From Hyphomicrobiaceae bacterium (GTDB taxonomy: Bacteria; Pseudomonadota; Alphaproteobacteria; Rhizobiales; Hyphomicrobiaceae), in NCBI GenBank assembly GCA_013214245.1, contig JABSQE010000143.1, forward strand, positions 1 to 44,491: DNA of 44,491 nucleotides, written 5' to 3'. Positions within the stretch are counted from its first letter, which is position 1. Each line of letters begins with the position of its first letter. The position numbers were made by a program, and so were the translations under genes. The notes beneath the pieces were generated by a model. That model saw only the letters and a program-made list of their open reading frames with translations, was not told where the DNA came from and did no database searches. Positions 9,252-19,374 of the stretch are shown here, one piece after another.

Positions 9252-10430
9252 TGCAAAGCTCGATCCTTATTTTAAAAAACTAACAACGCCGCAGGCTCAT
9301 AATAATTAAAGATATACTCATATGGTTCAAACTATAACTATTTTAAGTCTTAGTCTCCACAAAGAAGTCAAACAAGAATTTTTCTCTAAATTGAATGTCA
9401 AAAACAATTGTAAATATAAGTACCATTATAGGTAACACATAATATTGATTATATGAAATAGCCGCGGTCACATATCAATATCTTAAAAAGATATACGTGA
9501 CGAACAAATTTTCACGCTTATATAATTAACATTTATTCTTGTTCGCAATACAGTAAGTAAAAAATAAACTCTAATGACCCAAAGCTTTCAAATAGCACAT
9601 GCACCCACATAACTAAAGTATTTGCTGCATACTAAAGCTTATAAAGGTAAGGCGACGATATAGGCATGTCAAAAGTATTTTCAACCAAAAACCAAGTCAT
9701 CCAGCGCGAGCAATTTTAATGCCTTTAGAATCATACCTAAAATACACCTGGCCCTTTTGCTAAATTAGTTCGAGCCATCATTAAATAAAAATGGTTCTAG
9801 GAGCTAAGGACATAAACCGTGCACTATCAAGTAACATTCAATATAACTTTCAAAACTAGAATTTTGAATTTAAGTTATATGATCTTCAACTCACTATTGT
9901 TACAAATTTGCGCTACGTAGTACAATATTTACACAAATGAATAATGTTCGCTCACAGTTATTTTACAAACCTTGTTTTAGTATTACACACCCATACTTGT
10001 ATATAATTGGAGATGAACAAAATATTGTTACTAGCTCCATTATTTAGCAACTTAAAAATAACACGAATCTCCACCTCCCCCTCAACTAAAAACTTTTCTT
10101 TCTATCGTTATAACAAAGTTACAGAATTCGCAATTCAACGACTAAGTTTATAATTTGTCCTAAATTGCTGAGTTGTAAAATTTTCCTTAACATTTTTTCA
10201 CTAACAACAATTTGATACACCAGTATTGAAATAATTGTTGTGTGCAAGACTTTCGTAAAAATTCTATACAACAAGTAGTTGTAACGTTAACATAATGATA
10301 AAAGCACCCAAGTTAGGTGAAATTTTGTAACAAGTATCTCAAATAGTTTACTAATTCGTCTCTTAAATTCTCTAGATTGTTAGATCCTAAGTTCCACAAC
10401 ACCGTAAAACATTCAGGAGGTCAATCTGCT
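9252..10430. other. 1.2-kb noncoding gap between typA and argC
   Basis: Divergent intergenic region that must hold promoters for both neighbours. Apart from the hairpin at 9467-9501 I see only AT-rich sequence. From memory, many rhizobia have rplM-rpsI upstream of argC; nothing resembling these ribosomal protein genes is visible here. Confidence 0.45.
9467..9501. repeat. Two-part hairpin upstream of typA
   Basis: ATATCTT at 9478-9484 pairs with AAGATAT at 9488-9494 around a three-A loop, and outside them GTCAC at 9467-9471 pairs with GTGAC at 9497-9501, separated by an uneven internal loop. It lies about 215 bases upstream of typA. It could be a small RNA structure or chance; function unknown. 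Confidence 0.35.
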
Positions 10431-11369
10431 ATGTCTTATATGCCGGCAATATTTATCGATGGTGAAGTTGGGACAACAGGGCTGAAAATTCGAGAACATT
10501 TGGTAAATATGCCGAATATAAATTTGCGCGTCATTGCAAACAGAGAACGCAAAAACCCTTTAGCAAAAAAAGTCTTGTTAGAAGAGGTGGATTTAGTTGT
10601 CTTATGCCTACCCGATGCCGCCGCGTATGAGACAGTTAGACTTATTGATACGTTAACCACAGGTAGGCCGAAAATTATTGACACCTCAACTGCCCACCGT
10701 GTCGACGAAGGTTGGGTTTACGGTTTTCCAGAGCTAAACAATAAACAAAAAGAGAGAATTAAAAAAGCTAAACGTCTCACCAATCCTGGCTGCTACCCTA
10801 CAGGTGCAATAGCATTATTACGTCCACTTATAGACGAAGGCGTCATACCACGAAATTACCCAATTACCATTAATGCAATATCAGGCTATTCTGGGGGTGG
10901 TAAATCTATGATCCATGCCCATACGCAAGGCAAAGCTTCCCCCTTTGAGCTTTACGGTTTGACGCTTACACATAAACATATACCAGAGTTGCAAAAATAC
11001 ACGAACTTAACACAGCCGCCAATCTTCATTCCATCTGTTGGAAATTTTCGACAGGGAATGTTGATCTATATTCCTTTACACCTTAATACTCTAGAATGTA
11101 AAACAACAGCCTCAGAAATTCAGCATATTTTAGCCACTCACTACATCGAGTCTAGTTGCATTTCTGTCTTAGATCCTAATGGCGACTATGAAACATTAAA
11201 TGGTAAAATATCTCCAGAGGCTTTAAATGGTACTAATAAACTCGAAATACGTGTATTTGGTAATGTTCAAAAAAATCAAGTCGTCCTGGTAGCTCGTTTA
11301 GATAACCTTGGCAAAGGTGCGTCTGGTGCTGCTGTGCAAAACGTCAAACTTATGCTTGGGATAGATTGA
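10431..11369 (+). CDS. argC: N-acetyl-gamma-glutamyl-phosphate reductase, type 2
   Basis: Third step of arginine biosynthesis: NADPH-dependent reduction of N-acetylglutamyl phosphate to the semialdehyde. The start ATG at 10431 follows AGGAGG by 10 bases; upstream in-frame codons back to a TTG at 10377 are not family-like. That gives 312 residues, the short type 2 form. The N terminus IFIDGEVGTTGL begins the nucleotide-binding fold, the catalytic cysteine is C121 in TNPGCYPTGA, and HKHIPEL is the conserved His region. KGASGAAVQN near the C terminus is typical. argG is in the same window, so the pathway seems kept, although no other arg genes are seen. Confidence 0.96.
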   Translation: MSYMPAIFIDGEVGTTGLKIREHLVNMPNINLRVIANRERKNPLAKKVLLEEVDLVVLCLPDAAAYETVRLIDTLTTGRPKIIDTSTAHRVDEGWVYGFPELNNKQKERIKKAKRLTNPGCYPTGAIALLRPLIDEGVIPRNYPITINAISGYSGGGKSMIHAHTQGKASPFELYGLTLTHKHIPELQKYTNLTQPPIFIPSVGNFRQGMLIYIPLHLNTLECKTTASEIQHILATHYIESSCISVLDPNGDYETLNGKISPEALNGTNKLEIRVFGNVQKNQVVLVARLDNLGKGASGAAVQNVKLMLGID

Positions 11370-11894
11370 CGAATACAATTAATGATGGATAAGTCTCAAA
11401 GAAATAAGAGACCAATAAAGTTTTGCAACTAGCGGGCAATTAATTTAGTAAATTTCTTAAATATGTGTTGATCAAGCGCGAATAATTCGCCTTAATGGCT
11501 GCACCACAAATGTTATTATTATAGTATTTAGTCTTAGCAACAATATTTACGATCCGTATTGGTTTAGAGCTCACTCCAACAATTATGGCAGAGATTTCAA
11601 ATTCTAGAATAGCTAAAATTCGTCAGAAAATTGATAAGACGATAGTCTAAATTCATACAAGTTATTAACTTCAATAGCGTACTAGGATACTGATCAGAAA
11701 CAAAGTGTCTGATTGTGCAAGTTGTAACAGAATGAGCCAAACTAGCAATTCAAATAGGTCGAAGCCAAGTTGCCGATAGACAGAGAAATTTTATTTGGAA
11801 AGGTATCATCATCAGTCTACGGAAGCAAGTACGACCAGTACTTTTTATTGGAGACATTCCACATAATGGCAAAGTCATAAAATTGGAAAACGAA
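11370..11894. other. Gap between argC and the DUF2842 gene
   Basis: No gene is called. A weak hairpin, GTCTC at 11393-11397 with GAGAC at 11408-11412, could end the argC transcript. The frame of the next gene is open from the TGA near 11739 without any start codon before 11883; its translation matches nothing I know and may be a relic or chance. Confidence 0.45.
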
Positions 11895-12098
11895 ATGAAT
11901 ATCAGATTACGCAAATTTATAGGCACTGTTACTCTTCTTATTTTTTTATCTATTTACGTGTTACTCGCTATGCTGGTAGCTATTGTTCTTCAAGTGAATT
12001 CTAGTAAAGTCATTGAGGTTTTATACTACCTTATAGCGGGTTTTTTCTGGACAATACCAGCCGGTATTATTATTTGGTGGATGCAGCGACCGGATTAA
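11895..12098 (+). CDS. DUF2842 small membrane protein
   Basis: A 67-residue protein with two membrane segments (about 9-32 and 41-62) separated by a short polar loop. The arrangement, the MNIRLRKFIGT N terminus and the FFWTIPAGIIIWWM end match DUF2842 (PF11003), an alphaproteobacterial inner-membrane family of unknown function. I took the ATG at 11895, which gives the family N terminus; an in-frame TTG lies at 11883 and the ribosome binding site is weak for both. I recall DUF2842 genes near argC and ribosomal protein genes in rhizobia. The end faces the Wzz-like gene across 123 bases. Confidence 0.82.
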   Translation: MNIRLRKFIGTVTLLIFLSIYVLLAMLVAIVLQVNSSKVIEVLYYLIAGFFWTIPAGIIIWWMQRPD

Positions 12099-12221
12099 AT
12101 AAATGCCTAGCTAAGAGTGTTTCTGTTTGTGTGTGTTATTCTATGAAAGAGCTAATGAAAAACTTTTCAGTTTCAGATATCGACAGTTAAACGCTCAACG
12201 GATCACCCTAACTTAGGCTTA

Positions 12222-14312
12222 TTAGAGTGTTTTTATATCTTCATAGCTTTTCGCCGGCTCTCTTTTTAGACACGACATCACATCTATCTTAGAAACATCG
12301 AAACCAGCAAAGGTATCCATCCCATATTCTATCAATTCTGATCCTGTTGTATTTCTAGTCACAACTATAAGCGTATCTAAACAACCTTTGACAACGTATA
12401 ATAATTTTTGCGTAGTATTAAAAGATCCCATAATTATAATGTGATCGTATATTTCATGAAGAGCATCAATAATTGCGTTGAAACCAACTATATCTAAATC
12501 AGGATCATCAAATTCTGAATTATTACCAGTAGAGATATAGTCAAATTCACCTCCAGGTACACTAGACACTAAATCTTTAAAATGTGCAGAATTTTTTAAT
12601 AAATCGAATATTCCTGCCTTTGATACAACACCACACTGATCAGCACCCACTTCACCTTTAGTATTTAAATCAATTATAGCAACTTTTAAGTTTGCCCTAC
12701 CTAAAAATTGAGCAAGTAAAATGCCTTCTCTTGATGCATCTATGACTTGATGATCTCCGGTTATGACAGTGCGATAATTGGAAGTATTCTTACTCCTTTC
12801 AATAATAATATTACCGATACTAGTTATTACTTTATTGCCATCAGCATTTAAATCAGCACATATGCCTAAGTAAGTCTCTTGCATTTCAGCATATTTTGAA
12901 TTAATGCGAAACAAATTGTTCCAAGGACAAATTTTACTAACAATTGCATTGAAAGCTTTAGGCTGAGAAAGCTTATATTCATAACCGGATACAGCTTCTT
13001 TGGCCAAAACAACTGCAATTCCAAATGTAAAAGTCGCTAACATTGTAAATATCGTGTACACGAATTTAGGAGGAGATATAGATGTGATATTTTCTTCACC
13101 TGATGAGATGATCTTTGCTGTAATTGGAATATCATTCGGTACAGTAATTGTTTTATAATTTTTATACTTTTGCTCAAGATGCGTAAGCTTTAAGCGTTTA
13201 GATCTAAAGTTCTTCTGCATTGTCTCTAACTTAATCTTAATGTTGTCTGAACTAGCTCGCTCTAATGCTAGCAGATCAATTTTATTGTGAAGTGATTTGA
13301 TTTCTCGATTAGCCTTTTCAAGTTCTTTTTGGAGTTTAACTTTAGTTTTTTTTACTTGTTCCAGTATCAGATCTCTTATTCTTTCTAAATCTGCTTTTAA
13401 TGTCCGTATAATTGGGTGAACAGCAGTAAACAAAGTGCGCGCCTCAATGATTTGACTTTTTACGTCATCGTACTGTAACATTAACTTTAAAATGACCTTT
13501 GAGAGTTTTTTCTTATTAAAATATTTAATTTCATCACTTTTAATAATAGCCTGTACAGCTGCCCACTGAGATCTTGTTGCATCACGTTTAATGGTAATTA
13601 TTTGAAGCCTTTCATTTAGTTTTTTTATACGATCTTTATCAAACCCCAATGATTCTGATGATGAATAGTAACTATGCTTTTTACGAACTTCGCTTATTTG
13701 ATCTTTGATCACCTTAATGTCAGCACGCAGCTTATCGATCTGTAAATTATCCTTGGCCTGTTGATTACTATGAACGACATAATTGGCTAGAGCTTCACTG
13801 TACATGCTCGCCAAATTATCAACAAAATTTACCGCAAACTCTTTGCTATAGGATTGCATATTAATAGATATGTAACTGTCGCCTGGCGCAGCATACACTT
13901 TTAAACGATTACGAATTGCACCTACTACTCTACCATTAATAGGATTTTCAATAACATTGTTAGGCTCTGAATTATTTAAAAGAAATTTTTGTTTTTCTGA
14001 CGGTTCAAGAGTGTGAGCTACGGCTAAAAGTATATTAGATGATTGAAGTTTATCGACGTGTGCGTTGAGAAGTTTTTTTTGTGAAATGTCAGATAAACCC
14101 TGAACGTGTGTGGATTTAACTTTAAGCACGAGCCGTGCTTCGGAGGAATAAAGTGGTTCCACCGCATAAAAGGCAACATAAGTGACTAGGCTGAAAATCA
14201 CTGCCAATATCAATATAGGTATTAACTTGTTACGGAGGCTACCACTAAGCTTTTCTAATTTCCTCTCGTTCAAAAATTTTTGCTTTGAAAGAGTCATACT
14301 CATTGCACTCAT
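12222..14312 (-). CDS. Wzz/ExoP-like polysaccharide co-polymerase with degenerate kinase domain
   Basis: Inner-membrane protein of the GumC/ExoP/Wzc class, which sets chain length and helps export surface polysaccharide. In the 696 residues: membrane segment about 31-50, Wzz domain to about 165, long periplasmic coiled coil about 185-385 with the typical AVHPIIRTLKADLERI, second membrane segment about 416-437, then a cytoplasmic BY-kinase-like domain. In that domain the P-loop place at about 517-530 reads ITGDHQVIDASREG, without the GK[ST] of Walker A, although VAIIDLN at 544-550 resembles Walker A'. No tyrosine cluster ends the protein. It is therefore probably a co-polymerase without kinase activity. 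No polymerase, flippase or glycosyltransferase genes are nearby, which is unusual. The start ATG has no strong ribosome binding site; Met4 and Met6 are alternatives. Confidence 0.86.
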   Translation of the reverse strand: MSAMSMTLSKQKFLNERKLEKLSGSLRNKLIPILILAVIFSLVTYVAFYAVEPLYSSEARLVLKVKSTHVQGLSDISQKKLLNAHVDKLQSSNILLAVAHTLEPSEKQKFLLNNSEPNNVIENPINGRVVGAIRNRLKVYAAPGDSYISINMQSYSKEFAVNFVDNLASMYSEALANYVVHSNQQAKDNLQIDKLRADIKVIKDQISEVRKKHSYYSSSESLGFDKDRIKKLNERLQIITIKRDATRSQWAAVQAIIKSDEIKYFNKKKLSKVILKLMLQYDDVKSQIIEARTLFTAVHPIIRTLKADLERIRDLILEQVKKTKVKLQKELEKANREIKSLHNKIDLLALERASSDNIKIKLETMQKNFRSKRLKLTHLEQKYKNYKTITVPNDIPITAKIISSGEENITSISPPKFVYTIFTMLATFTFGIAVVLAKEAVSGYEYKLSQPKAFNAIVSKICPWNNLFRINSKYAEMQETYLGICADLNADGNKVITSIGNIIIERSKNTSNYRTVITGDHQVIDASREGILLAQFLGRANLKVAIIDLNTKGEVGADQCGVVSKAGIFDLLKNSAHFKDLVSSVPGGEFDYISTGNNSEFDDPDLDIVGFNAIIDALHEIYDHIIIMGSFNTTQKLLYVVKGCLDTLIVVTRNTTGSELIEYGMDTFAGFDVSKIDVMSCLKREPAKSYEDIKTL

Positions 14313-15288
14313 ATTAATATTAATGTCTTTTAGTCTGAAATTAGGCTACTCTTAATAGGTTAGTTGACTGTGCCTATTAGGATGTATTGCTTGCTCTATC
14401 AGTTCTGATGAGTATATTAGAAATTCTTTAGATAATACGTTATTGTAAGTCTAATATTGATTGTATTGCTAAAAAAAGATTGTCAGTTTAATTCTGAGAT
14501 GGGTAACGCACTATTGGAAGAAAAAAGTATCACGAATTAAAAAAATTAGTTATACATCCTACTTCGTTATAAGTGATCCTTAAGAGAAATTATATCTGAA
14601 AGAATCACTGTAACAAATCTTTCATTGTGCACAGCAATAGTTTAGGCTTATGACACTTGCCAGCGTGCAAAATTTTAACAGCGACAGCCTTAGCTATCAA
14701 AATTGAATGTTGCTTTAGTATTAATTGACAATTTTATTTATCGAACTTAAAAATTTATACAACTCTGAACCCTCATAATTTTGAAACGCTATTTTAAATA
14801 CATGATTTGATCACACTCTTATTCATGTCCCTATAGCTTGGAATATATTTAAAAGTAAATTACTCACAACTTCTTTTACCGTATTTTTGCCTTAGTTGAA
14901 AATACGTAGGTCAAATTTCACGCAGAGATAAATTTTTTGCTAGCGCCAAAGCTCCGACAAAAAATATTGTTAGTGAATATTGGAAGTCAATAATCTTTAT
15001 TAATTCTGGCAAGTTAAATTCCTAGTTATATATTTATATTTTAAATAGCTTCATGCTTATAGTGTAGTTGTAGTTTAAAACTAGGCAATTTCTAATATCA
15101 CAATAATATAATTTATATGACTTTTTGTAAGCCTCTTGAAAGCTAGTGGAACTCAAACTGAAAAACAGGTAAATTTTAACTTACTAGTTATTTGTTCGTG
15201 AAAACATTTTCCTAAGGCTGCAACCTAACTTTATTTTTTAAAAACAGAACGAAAAAAAAGCGTACTAAGATATCAGTTTGGTAAGTAT
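14313..15288. other. 1-kb noncoding gap between TPR lipoprotein and Wzz-like gene
   Basis: AT-rich, no gene or RNA recognised. It separates two minus-strand genes, so it must hold the promoter for the Wzz-like gene. TTGACA near 14725 has only a poor -10 match downstream and points to the plus strand, so it is not called. Confidence 0.5.
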
Positions 15289-15993
15289 TTATTTTTCTTC
15301 TGTTATAGTTCTTCCTTGAAGACGAAGTACAAGACCAAGGTTTTGTTTAACTTTAGGATCAATTATTGGCATCTGACTAGCTTTTCGTAGTAAAGCTTCC
15401 GCGAGCTTTAAATCTCCGTTTGCAGCTTTTGCCATAGCCAAGTTATTCATGACTGATGGGTTTTGAGGTGCTAGTTTGAGTGCTCGTTCGAACTGTTGGC
15501 TTGCGTCTTGATATCTGCCAAGTTTCGCATAGGCTGTACCTCGCGCAGATACAGTACGCCAATCGGGGTGTTTAGGGTCATCTGCTTTTGCTAAAATTTT
15601 TATGGCAGCATTGGTTTCATCATTGTCCAACGTAGTGCGACCATAAGCTGAGAGAAATTCCAAATCCTTAGCATGATATGCAGATGCAGTGCGCAATACA
15701 GACACAGCTCGTGCTTTTTGGCCGCCTTCCCTGAGGGCAGCAGCATAAAGCAATGCATTTTTTTTACTTTTAGGATTCGTACTGTAAAGGCTGCCATAAT
15801 ACTCAATAGCTTGTTCAGGCTCCATATCAGAAGTATCCGATGGGAATGTACTTACCGTTAGCAACCCCAGATTAAAAACATCTTCACCATTACTCTTAGC
15901 GCACGAACCGAAGACAATTGCGGATGATAAAAGCATAACTAGGCGGAGAAGACGTAGCGTTATAGCTCTTTCGTATAATTGTATGTCATTCAT
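15289..15993 (-). CDS. TPR-repeat lipoprotein, TadD-like
   Basis: The 234-residue protein has a charged N terminus, a hydrophobic segment (about 13-29) and FGSC with Cys31, which fits a lipoprotein signal although Phe at -3 is unusual. Tetratricopeptide repeats fill the rest (about 60-225), clearest in AYAKLGRYQDASQQFERALKLAPQNP and the unit after it. This is the layout of rhizobial TadD-type lipoproteins, but no other tad pilus genes are here, so the role is open. I chose the ATG at 15993 because AGGGA lies seven bases upstream; an in-frame TTG at 16020 would add nine residues without support. Confidence 0.8.
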   Translation of the reverse strand: MNDIQLYERAITLRLLRLVMLLSSAIVFGSCAKSNGEDVFNLGLLTVSTFPSDTSDMEPEQAIEYYGSLYSTNPKSKKNALLYAAALREGGQKARAVSVLRTASAYHAKDLEFLSAYGRTTLDNDETNAAIKILAKADDPKHPDWRTVSARGTAYAKLGRYQDASQQFERALKLAPQNPSVMNNLAMAKAANGDLKLAEALLRKASQMPIIDPKVKQNLGLVLRLQGRTITEEK

Positions 15994-17023
15994 AGTTGAT
16001 GTCCCTGTAATTAATGACAATCAGAATCATTACTTAATTCTAGTTTTGAGGACATCAATCAACAAACTCTTAATGCTACATCAGAATCTCCCATCAAAGC
16101 CTAAAAATTTCTAATATTTCTAGAACACCAAGACAATTAGCCAGTAAGACCATCATGAATAACAAAGTAATGGTCAATAATTAGGATTACTACAAAAAAG
16201 CAATCAGGATAACAGACAACTGAGCTTTCCCGCGATTATTGAACCTCAGACAACCTAATGATCCATACAATATTGCTAGTTTGTTGACAGAGAAACTGTT
16301 GCTATGATCATAAAAGTCATGAGATGAACAAACTGATGTAAAGCCTAAAAGACTCCACACAGAATTTTACCCTGACTTGAATAAAGACTGTCTAGGTGAC
16401 TTGATGGATGGCTCTGTGTATTTTTTATCTTCCATGTTCACAATCATGTTAACGATTACGATACCTGGATAACACTTCTTGTCGGCATCGATAAGTAAGT
16501 TAGCACAGTAATTGCAACGGTATCAGAGAAAAGTTATAAAATTAAAGCAATAGCAAATTATTTGTGTGCGTGTCTCTTATTATGTTCGGGTGAGAATCAG
16601 GAATAATGCACAAAAACACTATTCTCGAGAAAAATTTACTAAACTTTTCTCAGAAGAGCACTCGTTTATATAGAAAGTATTCTAATTATTAATGTGAAAC
16701 ACGTTTCCTTGTGAATTACTTTCTTCATGTTGAAGATCACAATTCCAAAATTAAACTTTGCCTTGATAGATATCCCTAATAACTAAATTGGTATAGATTG
16801 TGTTAATAAAAACTAGAGATTAGTAATTTTTTAATAGATACTAATCTCCTATTACTTCTCGGAATTTAGTAATGATGAGCAAACAGCAAACCTGCTAAAG
16901 GAATCTATAATCTGTAATAAACATTCAGAGAACAAGGCTTAGAATAACCTTTATTTGACTTCTCATGATAATCAAAACTACTTGAGTTGCTAAACAGCAA
17001 AAAAACTTAGATTAAATGGCTAA
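15994..17023. other. 1-kb noncoding gap between glyS and TPR lipoprotein
   Basis: No gene, RNA or clear repeat recognised. It lies downstream of glyS and upstream of the TPR lipoprotein gene. TTGACA at 16284-16289 has no good -10 at the right distance. Confidence 0.5.
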
Positions 17024-19141
17024 TTACTTAGCATAGCTTGTGATTTTAGAAAAATCAGCTATTTGCTCAGTAGAGTTACGTATTTCAGAAAGTATCTTAA
17101 GACGGTTGGCACGCACAGCTTGAGTATCTTCGTTCACCTTGACGTGCTTAAAGAAATGGTCCACCGGAGCTCGTAAACTTGCCAAAATTTGCATCGCAGC
17201 CTCAAAGTCCTCCACTTTTATTGCTATGAATACTCTTAGTTTAACATCGGCAGCGATCTGTGACAAAGTACTTTCTGCAATATCTTGAAACAAACTACGG
17301 TCCGGTGTACCATTGAAAGAAATTCCGTCTTTCTTTTCTTCAATAGTTAGAATATTGATGGCTCGCTTTATCCCAGTTAGCAAATTCACACCATCATCGG
17401 TTGCAAGAAACTTTCTAAGAGCAACTACTCGTTTCACAGTTAGAGCTATGTCAACATCACCGCCAATTGAAAATACCGCATCGATCAAATCAGGTCGCAT
17501 GCCATGTCCGCGAAGATACACTTTTAAGCGCTCACAGAAAAAATATAGTAGATCATTTAAAACTTCTTGAGATACATCCCTTACTTTTTTGTTATTAACA
17601 GAGACGTTGCTGACACCTTGTTGCTCAAGATATTTAAGAACTTTTTTGATGGGAGTAGTGAGGCCTAACCTTAAATTATTCTCCAAACAGATACGGATTA
17701 CACCTAAAGCTGCTCGACGCAACTGATAAGGATCACCGGAACCAGTTGGTTTTTCACCAATTTTCCAAAACCCCACTAAAGTATCTAATTTGTCCGCAAG
17801 CGCAACCGCTATGGAAACTGGTTGTTTTGGAACAGTATCTATTAAACCCTTAGGTTTGTAATGTTCAGCAATTGCAGTCGAAATACTTTTTTTTATACCA
17901 GCTAGATTAGCGTAATACCCCCCCATGATCCCTTGTAGCTCAGGAAATTCACCAACCATATTTGACAAAAGATCAGCCTTACAAAGTTGAGCTGCATACC
18001 GACACTCTTCTACCGACGCACCCACTAATAATGCAAGTTCTATCGACAATTCTGTAATTCGTTCGGTACGTTTCTTTTGCGAACCTAGTTTTTGGTGAAA
18101 TATAACTACTTCAAGCCCGGCTGCCATATCATCTAAAGACTGTTTAAGATCCGTATCCCAGAAAAACTTAGCATCAGCTAACCGTGCATGAATGACTCTC
18201 TCATTCCCTGCAACAACTCGGTCACTACCATCCTCCGTTATCAGGTTCGTAACCGCAAGAAACTTATTAGCTAGCTTACCGGTAGAAGGATCGCGTAATG
18301 AAAAACATTTTTGATGCGCTCTCATCGAGGTGATCAAACACTCCTCGGGAACATCAAGAAAAGCCTTGTCAAATGTGCCTAGCAAAACTGTCGGCCATTC
18401 TGTAAGACCTGCATTCTCACGTGTTAAGGACTCGTCATCAACTAGTTCTAGACCTGAGTTTGCTGCGACAGAACTAGCTTGCTGAGCGATCATTTTTGCC
18501 CGGTTGGAGAAGGATAGAATTACCTTGTTAGCCTCGAGTTTCGTGATATATTCCTCAAATGTTTTAACTACAAATGTCTCTTGGTTATAGAAACGGTGAC
18601 CACGTGAAGTATTTCCACTCTGCACGTTGCTAATATTAAACGGGACAATTATACCGTCCAAGATACACAATATGCTGTGTAAAGGCCTCACCCAGTAAAA
18701 ATCGAAGCTGCCCCACCGCATTGATTTAGGCCAAGGAAAATTGAAACATACTGCAGGTATTAATTCGCTAATTATATCAATAGCAGGGCGGCCTTGTATT
18801 TCAATACAAGCAACGTAAAATTCACCTTTGTTAGGAATATATACGGTATCTGCATCATCGATAGACTTTATTCCTGTTCCGCGCATAAATCCAGTTATTG
18901 CTTCATCCGACGCGCCAACCTTAGGTCCTTTACGCCTCTCCAGCAAAGTAGGTGATTTTACTGGAACATTCTCAACGACAAGTACTAGACGACGAGGAGT
19001 GACGAAAGATCTAGCCACACCGACCTCTAGCCCAAGTTTTTTTAGACCAGAGAGGACCAGACGCTCAAGATCTTCTGCAGCGCGCAGTTGCATTCGTGCA
19101 GGAATTTCCTCTGATAAAAGTTCAATTAAAAGTTCGGACAT
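17024..19141 (-). CDS. glyS: Glycyl-tRNA synthetase beta subunit
   Basis: Beta chain of the alpha2beta2 bacterial glycyl-tRNA synthetase, involved in tRNA recognition. The 705 residues are the usual length. The N terminus MSELLIELLSEEIPARMQ is characteristic, as are RRKGPKVG, KSMRWGS (usually part of the conserved core region), the GEFPELQGIMGGYYA motif, ADKLDTLVGFW, and GSGDPYQLRRAALGVIRI before the helical C-terminal anticodon-binding (DALR-like) region. It lies 233 bases downstream of glyQ on the same strand. In rhizobia the two genes are often separated by a small gene; here only noncoding DNA fills the gap. Confidence 0.97.
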   Translation of the reverse strand: MSELLIELLSEEIPARMQLRAAEDLERLVLSGLKKLGLEVGVARSFVTPRRLVLVVENVPVKSPTLLERRKGPKVGASDEAITGFMRGTGIKSIDDADTVYIPNKGEFYVACIEIQGRPAIDIISELIPAVCFNFPWPKSMRWGSFDFYWVRPLHSILCILDGIIVPFNISNVQSGNTSRGHRFYNQETFVVKTFEEYITKLEANKVILSFSNRAKMIAQQASSVAANSGLELVDDESLTRENAGLTEWPTVLLGTFDKAFLDVPEECLITSMRAHQKCFSLRDPSTGKLANKFLAVTNLITEDGSDRVVAGNERVIHARLADAKFFWDTDLKQSLDDMAAGLEVVIFHQKLGSQKKRTERITELSIELALLVGASVEECRYAAQLCKADLLSNMVGEFPELQGIMGGYYANLAGIKKSISTAIAEHYKPKGLIDTVPKQPVSIAVALADKLDTLVGFWKIGEKPTGSGDPYQLRRAALGVIRICLENNLRLGLTTPIKKVLKYLEQQGVSNVSVNNKKVRDVSQEVLNDLLYFFCERLKVYLRGHGMRPDLIDAVFSIGGDVDIALTVKRVVALRKFLATDDGVNLLTGIKRAINILTIEEKKDGISFNGTPDRSLFQDIAESTLSQIAADVKLRVFIAIKVEDFEAAMQILASLRAPVDHFFKHVKVNEDTQAVRANRLKILSEIRNSTEQIADFSKITSYAK

Positions 19142-19374
19142 TGAAAATCTCTTGTAACCTTATTTAGGTTGATGTTTCATGCGTTATTTCTAAGACAGCC
19201 TAATCATACTAATAATATCATGTTATTAGACCGAAACATTGATTTTCAATATAAAAGCAACAAGTAAAGTCATAAAAATCTGAAGAAATAAATATGCTTG
19301 TTTACCCTTTGTGAGGAAACATTATCGTGCATCAACTGCAAATGTTGGCCGACCCAGCCTAATTTAGCTATAAG

